Assembly: GCF_900107135.1 (NCBI RefSeq)
Contig: NZ_FNOV01000006.1
Location: 1-64,000, forward strand
Length of the DNA: 64,000 nucleotides
From: Hymenobacter psychrophilus
Lineage (GTDB): Bacteria; Bacteroidota; Bacteroidia; Cytophagales; Hymenobacteraceae
Reading direction: 5' to 3'
Part shown: one piece after another, positions 61,286 through 64,000 of the stretch
Numbering within the stretch: position 1 is the first letter of the stretch
Layout of the letters: each line of letters begins with the position of its first letter
The notes under the pieces: generated by a model
The model's database searches: none
Seen by the model: the letters and a program-made list of their open reading frames with translations, nothing else
What the model was told of the DNA's origin: nothing
Translations under genes and position numbers: made by a program

Positions 61286-62263
61286 ATGGGCCTCTTCGAT
61301 TTTTTCAAGAAGGACAAGGAAAACAAGGAGCAGCAGCAGGCCCTCGATGAGGGGTTGCAGAAGACGAAAACCAGCTTCTTCGACCAGCTCAGCAAGGCTG
61401 TAGCCGGCCGCAATACCGTAGACGAGGCCGTACTCGACGACCTCGAAACCATGCTCGTACACGCCGATGTGGGCATTGATACGACAGTAAAGGTGATTGA
61501 GCGCATTGAGCAGCGCGTGGCCCGCGACAAGTACGTGAGCACCGCCGACCTCGACGTGATTCTGCGGGAGGAAATTGTGGCGCTACTCGACGCCAACAGC
61601 AGCGCCACCGGCTCGCGGGCCATTCTGGATAGGCCCGACAGCCCCGGTTCGCCCTTCGTGATTATGGTGGTGGGCGTGAACGGGGTGGGCAAAACCACGA
61701 CTATCGGCAAGCTGGCCCACCGCTTCCACTCGGCGGGCAAGAAGGTGGTGCTGGGCGCGGCCGACACATTCCGGGCTGCCGCCGTCGACCAACTCATCAT
61801 CTGGGGTGAGCGGGTGGGCGTACCAGTCATTTCGCACGGCATGAACACCGACCCGGCCGCCGTAGCCTTTGATGCGGTGCAGAAAGGCGTGGAAATGGGC
61901 GCCGATGTGGTGATTATCGACACGGCCGGCCGCCTGCACAACAAGGTGAACCTGATGAACGAGCTGAGCAAAATCAAGCGCGTGATGCAGAAGGTGATTC
62001 CCGGCGCGCCCCACGAGGTGCTGCTGGTGCTCGATGGCAGCACCGGCCAAAACGCCTACCTCCAGGCCCAGGAGTTCACCAAAGCCACCGACGTATCGGC
62101 CCTGGCCATTACCAAGCTCGACGGCACAGCCAAGGGCGGCGTGGTTATCGGCATCTCGGCCCAGCTACAGGTGCCGGTGCGCTACATCGGCGTGGGCGAG
62201 AAAATGACCGATTTGCAGCTGTTTGATAGGACCACGTTCGTGAATTCGCTGTTCAAGAAATAG
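61286..62263 (+). CDS. ftsY: Signal recognition particle receptor FtsY
   Basis: GTPase that docks SRP-ribosome complexes at the membrane. The 325-aa product has a short charged N-terminus (MGLFDFFKKDKENKEQQQAL) instead of the long acidic domain of E. coli. An N domain and a G domain follow, with P-loop GVNGVGKTTT, DTAGR and TKLDGTAKGG. The size is typical for Bacteroidota. A REP-like hairpin separates it from the upstream rpmG-DUF4295 pair, so it may have a separate promoter. Confidence 0.97.
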   Translation: MGLFDFFKKDKENKEQQQALDEGLQKTKTSFFDQLSKAVAGRNTVDEAVLDDLETMLVHADVGIDTTVKVIERIEQRVARDKYVSTADLDVILREEIVALLDANSSATGSRAILDRPDSPGSPFVIMVVGVNGVGKTTTIGKLAHRFHSAGKKVVLGAADTFRAAAVDQLIIWGERVGVPVISHGMNTDPAAVAFDAVQKGVEMGADVVIIDTAGRLHNKVNLMNELSKIKRVMQKVIPGAPHEVLLVLDGSTGQNAYLQAQEFTKATDVSALAITKLDGTAKGGVVIGISAQLQVPVRYIGVGEKMTDLQLFDRTTFVNSLFKK

Positions 62264-62282
62264 GTAGAACGACCATTAAAAC

Positions 62283-62319
62283 CGTCATGCTGAGCGCAGC
62301 CGAAGCATGACGTGCTTTT
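62283..62319 (+). terminator. Terminator made of a GTCATGCTGAGCGCAGCCGA element
   Basis: A 9-bp stem (62283-62291 with 62304-62312), 12-nt loop and T7. It ends ftsY and shows that the REP-like word can itself work as a terminator. Confidence 0.8.
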
Positions 62320-62388
62320 TTTGCTGTCCATCTGCACCACTTCTCTACAAAGAAACCTTCTGCTTAGGAAAAGGCGTTGCCGGGTGTG

Positions 62389-62396
62389 TACCTTTG
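62389..62396 (+). promoter_or_regulatory. Bacteroidota -7 element TACCTTTG
   Basis: Located about 85 nt before the rimO ATG. Supports the later start at 62481. Confidence 0.45.
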
Positions 62397-62480
62397 CGGT
62401 CCGAATTTCGCCGCGGGCTGAAAGCGGGCAAGTTTCTCACTCAGAAGAAATTGCCCGGCCGCCCGCCTTCCCAACCCAGC

Positions 62481-63794
62481 ATGAAAGTAAGAAGCCAGCA
62501 GGCCAATAAAGTCAACGTCATCACCCTCGGCTGCTCCAAGAACATCGTGGACTCGGAGGTGCTCATGGGCCAGCTCCGGGCCAACCAGTTCGAGGTAACG
62601 CACGAAGCCGACACCAGCGACGCCAACATCGTCATCATCAACACCTGCGGCTTTATTGATAACGCCAAGCAGGAAAGCATCGACACGATTCTGCGCTACG
62701 CCGACGAAAAGGAGGCCGGCCGCCTGGAGAAGCTCTACGTGACGGGCTGCCTCTCGCAGCGCTACAAGGACGATCTGGAGCGCGAGATTCCACAGGTGGA
62801 CGCCTACTTTGGCACCCTGGAGCTGCCCCAGCTGATGAAGAAGCTGGAGGCCAACTACCAGCACGAGCTGGTGGGCGAGCGGCTGCTGACCACGCCCGCG
62901 CACTACGCATACTTCAAGATTGCCGAGGGCTGCAACCGGCCCTGCTCGTTCTGCGCCATCCCGCTCATGCGCGGCAAGCACACCGACCGCCCCATCGAGG
63001 ACCTGGTGAAGGAGGCCAAGCGCCTGGCCAGCATGGGCACCAAGGAACTGATTCTCATCGCCCAGGACCTGACGTATTACGGCCTGGAGCACTACGGCAC
63101 CCGTAAGCTGGCCGACCTGGTGCGCCACCTCTCCGACGTGGAAGGCATCGACTGGATCCGGATGCAGTACGCCTACCCCTCGCAGTTCCCGCTCGACGTG
63201 CTCGACGTGATGAACGAGCGCGACAACGTGTGCAAGTACCTCGATATGCCGCTGCAGCATATCTCCGACAACATGCTCAAGAGCATGCGCCGGGGTATCA
63301 GCCAGCGCCGCACCCGCGAGCTGGTCGACACCATCCGCCAGCGCGTGCCCGACATTGCGTTGCGCACCACCCTGATTGCCGGCCACCCCGGCGAAACCCA
63401 GGCTGATTTCGAGGACCTCTACCGCTTCGTGGAAGATACCCGCTTCGACCGGCTGGGCATTTTCAACTACTCGCACGAGGACAACACGCACTCCTATACG
63501 CTCGAAGACGACGTGCCGGCCGAGGTGAAGCAGGACCGCGCCGACCAGATTATGGAGCTGCAGCAGGGCATTTCGATGGAGCTCAACGAGCAGAAAATCG
63601 GCCAGACTTATAAGGTGCTCTTCGACCGCAAGGAAAGCGGCTACTTCGTGGGCCGCACCCAGTACGACTCGCCCGAGGTCGACAACGAAGTGCTGGTGCC
63701 CGCCAACAACGACACGTTCGTGCGCATCGGCGACTTCGCCCAGGTGGAAATTACGGAGGCTTCAGATTTCGATTTGTACGGCCGGCTGGTGTAG
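62481..63794 (+). CDS. rimO: Ribosomal protein S12 methylthiotransferase
   Basis: Radical-SAM enzyme adding a methylthio group to Asp of ribosomal protein S12. The 437-aa product has the N-terminal MTTase domain with cluster Cys in TLGCSKN, NTCGFID and VTGCLSQRY. The radical-SAM motif is CNRPCSFC, and a C-terminal TRAM domain ends SDFDLYGRLV. The ATG at 62481 gives the normal length; the frame to 62307 crosses a promoter element. RimO rather than MiaB is indicated by GCSKNIVDSE and the TRAM ending. Confidence 0.96.
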   Translation: MKVRSQQANKVNVITLGCSKNIVDSEVLMGQLRANQFEVTHEADTSDANIVIINTCGFIDNAKQESIDTILRYADEKEAGRLEKLYVTGCLSQRYKDDLEREIPQVDAYFGTLELPQLMKKLEANYQHELVGERLLTTPAHYAYFKIAEGCNRPCSFCAIPLMRGKHTDRPIEDLVKEAKRLASMGTKELILIAQDLTYYGLEHYGTRKLADLVRHLSDVEGIDWIRMQYAYPSQFPLDVLDVMNERDNVCKYLDMPLQHISDNMLKSMRRGISQRRTRELVDTIRQRVPDIALRTTLIAGHPGETQADFEDLYRFVEDTRFDRLGIFNYSHEDNTHSYTLEDDVPAEVKQDRADQIMELQQGISMELNEQKIGQTYKVLFDRKESGYFVGRTQYDSPEVDNEVLVPANNDTFVRIGDFAQVEITEASDFDLYGRLV

Positions 63795-63812
63795 GCCCAT
63801 TTGTTCCTCTTA

Positions 63813-63884
63813 CCCAGGGCTGAAGCCCTGGGCTACTCAGCGTTCCGGTTGGCGCGCTCCGTAGCCCAGGGCTTCAGCCCTGGG
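63813..63884. repeat. CCCAGGGCTGAAGCCCTGGG inverted repeat
   Basis: Arms 63813-63836 and 63861-63884 are perfect 24-bp complements around a 24-nt loop. Each arm also contains its own 20-nt palindrome, so the region can fold as one long hairpin or as two small ones. It lies after rimO. Confidence 0.75.
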
Positions 63885-63963
63885 GCGTTTTCCGGGCTGC
63901 TACAAAAACTCCCCGTTACTTTGTGGCGTCTGGCCGGTTATAGCCGGATTACCCTCCCCGCCC

Positions 63964-64000
63964 ATGACCGTAACTACGCTTCCCTACGCCGAAACCGGCG
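63964..64000 (+). CDS. Start of a gene, possibly bacillithiol synthase BshC
   Basis: Only twelve codons are inside the window (MTVTTLPYAETG). The TLPYAETG start resembles the N-terminus of BshC, the cysteine-adding enzyme of bacillithiol synthesis, whose family begins with a short strand followed by Tyr-x-x-Thr-Gly. Bacillithiol is expected here because a YtxJ gene is present. The assignment is tentative, and the start itself is only supported by the open frame. Confidence 0.35.
   Translation, partial: MTVTTLPYAETG

Noticed and set aside
62364..63491. A 375-codon minus-strand frame over rimO
   Set aside because: Antisense shadow; the plus strand carries the radical-SAM motif.

Overview
The window reads as chromosomal DNA of a GC-rich Bacteroidota, most likely Hymenobacter or a close relative (Hymenobacteraceae). 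This is an inference from several signs. Promoters match the Bacteroidota type (TAnnTTTG near -7, sometimes with TTG or TTTG 19 nt upstream), and Shine-Dalgarno sites are not evident. Phylum-typical genes include DUF4295 next to rpmG, a BT_3928-family protein, a DUF1599 protein, a SusC-type receptor, a fused E1 alpha/beta dehydrogenase and YtxJ of the bacillithiol system. Most genes look very GC-rich; about 8.4-10.75 kb is clearly AT-rich and looks imported.

Layout. 0-1.6 kb: the end of an IS5-family element that has cut a FadL-type outer-membrane porin gene. 1.6-6.7 kb: a lipoprotein, a DPP IV-type peptidase and a TonB_C-domain lipoprotein. 6.7-17.3 kb: surface-glycan genes (GT2 transferase, methyltransferase, several GT-C membrane transferases, and three proteins sharing a jelly-roll-like domain). 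Interleaved from 13.4 to 22.2 kb are three kynurenine-pathway genes: 3-hydroxyanthranilate dioxygenase, kynureninase and kynurenine 3-monooxygenase. 22.3-26.7 kb: a LytTR regulator convergent with a five-PAS hybrid kinase. 26.8-33.7 kb: small lipoproteins, lipoyl synthase, OsmC, YtxJ and the fused E1 dehydrogenase. 33.9-42.5 kb: an orphan SusC-type receptor, an M16 peptidase, two related low-complexity secreted proteins, pheS, 3-hydroxybutyryl-CoA dehydrogenase, a Rieske-like lipoprotein and tRNA-Asn. 42.6-49 kb: fatty-acid hydroxylase, shikimate kinase, an oligopeptide-type permease, BT_3928, DUF1599, then folP-cdaA. 49-58.6 kb: kbl, a patatin, a BLUF photosensor and an SDR-type threonine dehydrogenase, then assorted envelope proteins and rlmN. 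58.7-64 kb: a GT-C membrane protein, rpmG-DUF4295, ftsY, rimO and the first codons of a gene that may be bshC.

Metabolically the window joins tryptophan breakdown or NAD synthesis (kmo, kynU, HAAO), threonine breakdown (threonine dehydrogenase plus Kbl), lipoylation with a lipoyl-dependent E1 enzyme, folate and shikimate steps, and c-di-AMP synthesis.

The most unusual non-coding feature is a dense set of long inverted repeats between genes. One class has arms built of short reiterated words (TTAGTG, GATAAGG, GTGAACA and the like). Two elements of similar build lie inside genes and stay in frame: one encodes the linker of the fused E1 dehydrogenase, the other a low-complexity loop in the patatin. 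A second recurring signal is a -7 promoter element ending 4-5 nt before the start codon of pheS, kynU, lipA and rlmN, which predicts leaderless mRNAs. No CRISPR array, prophage or plasmid origin was seen.
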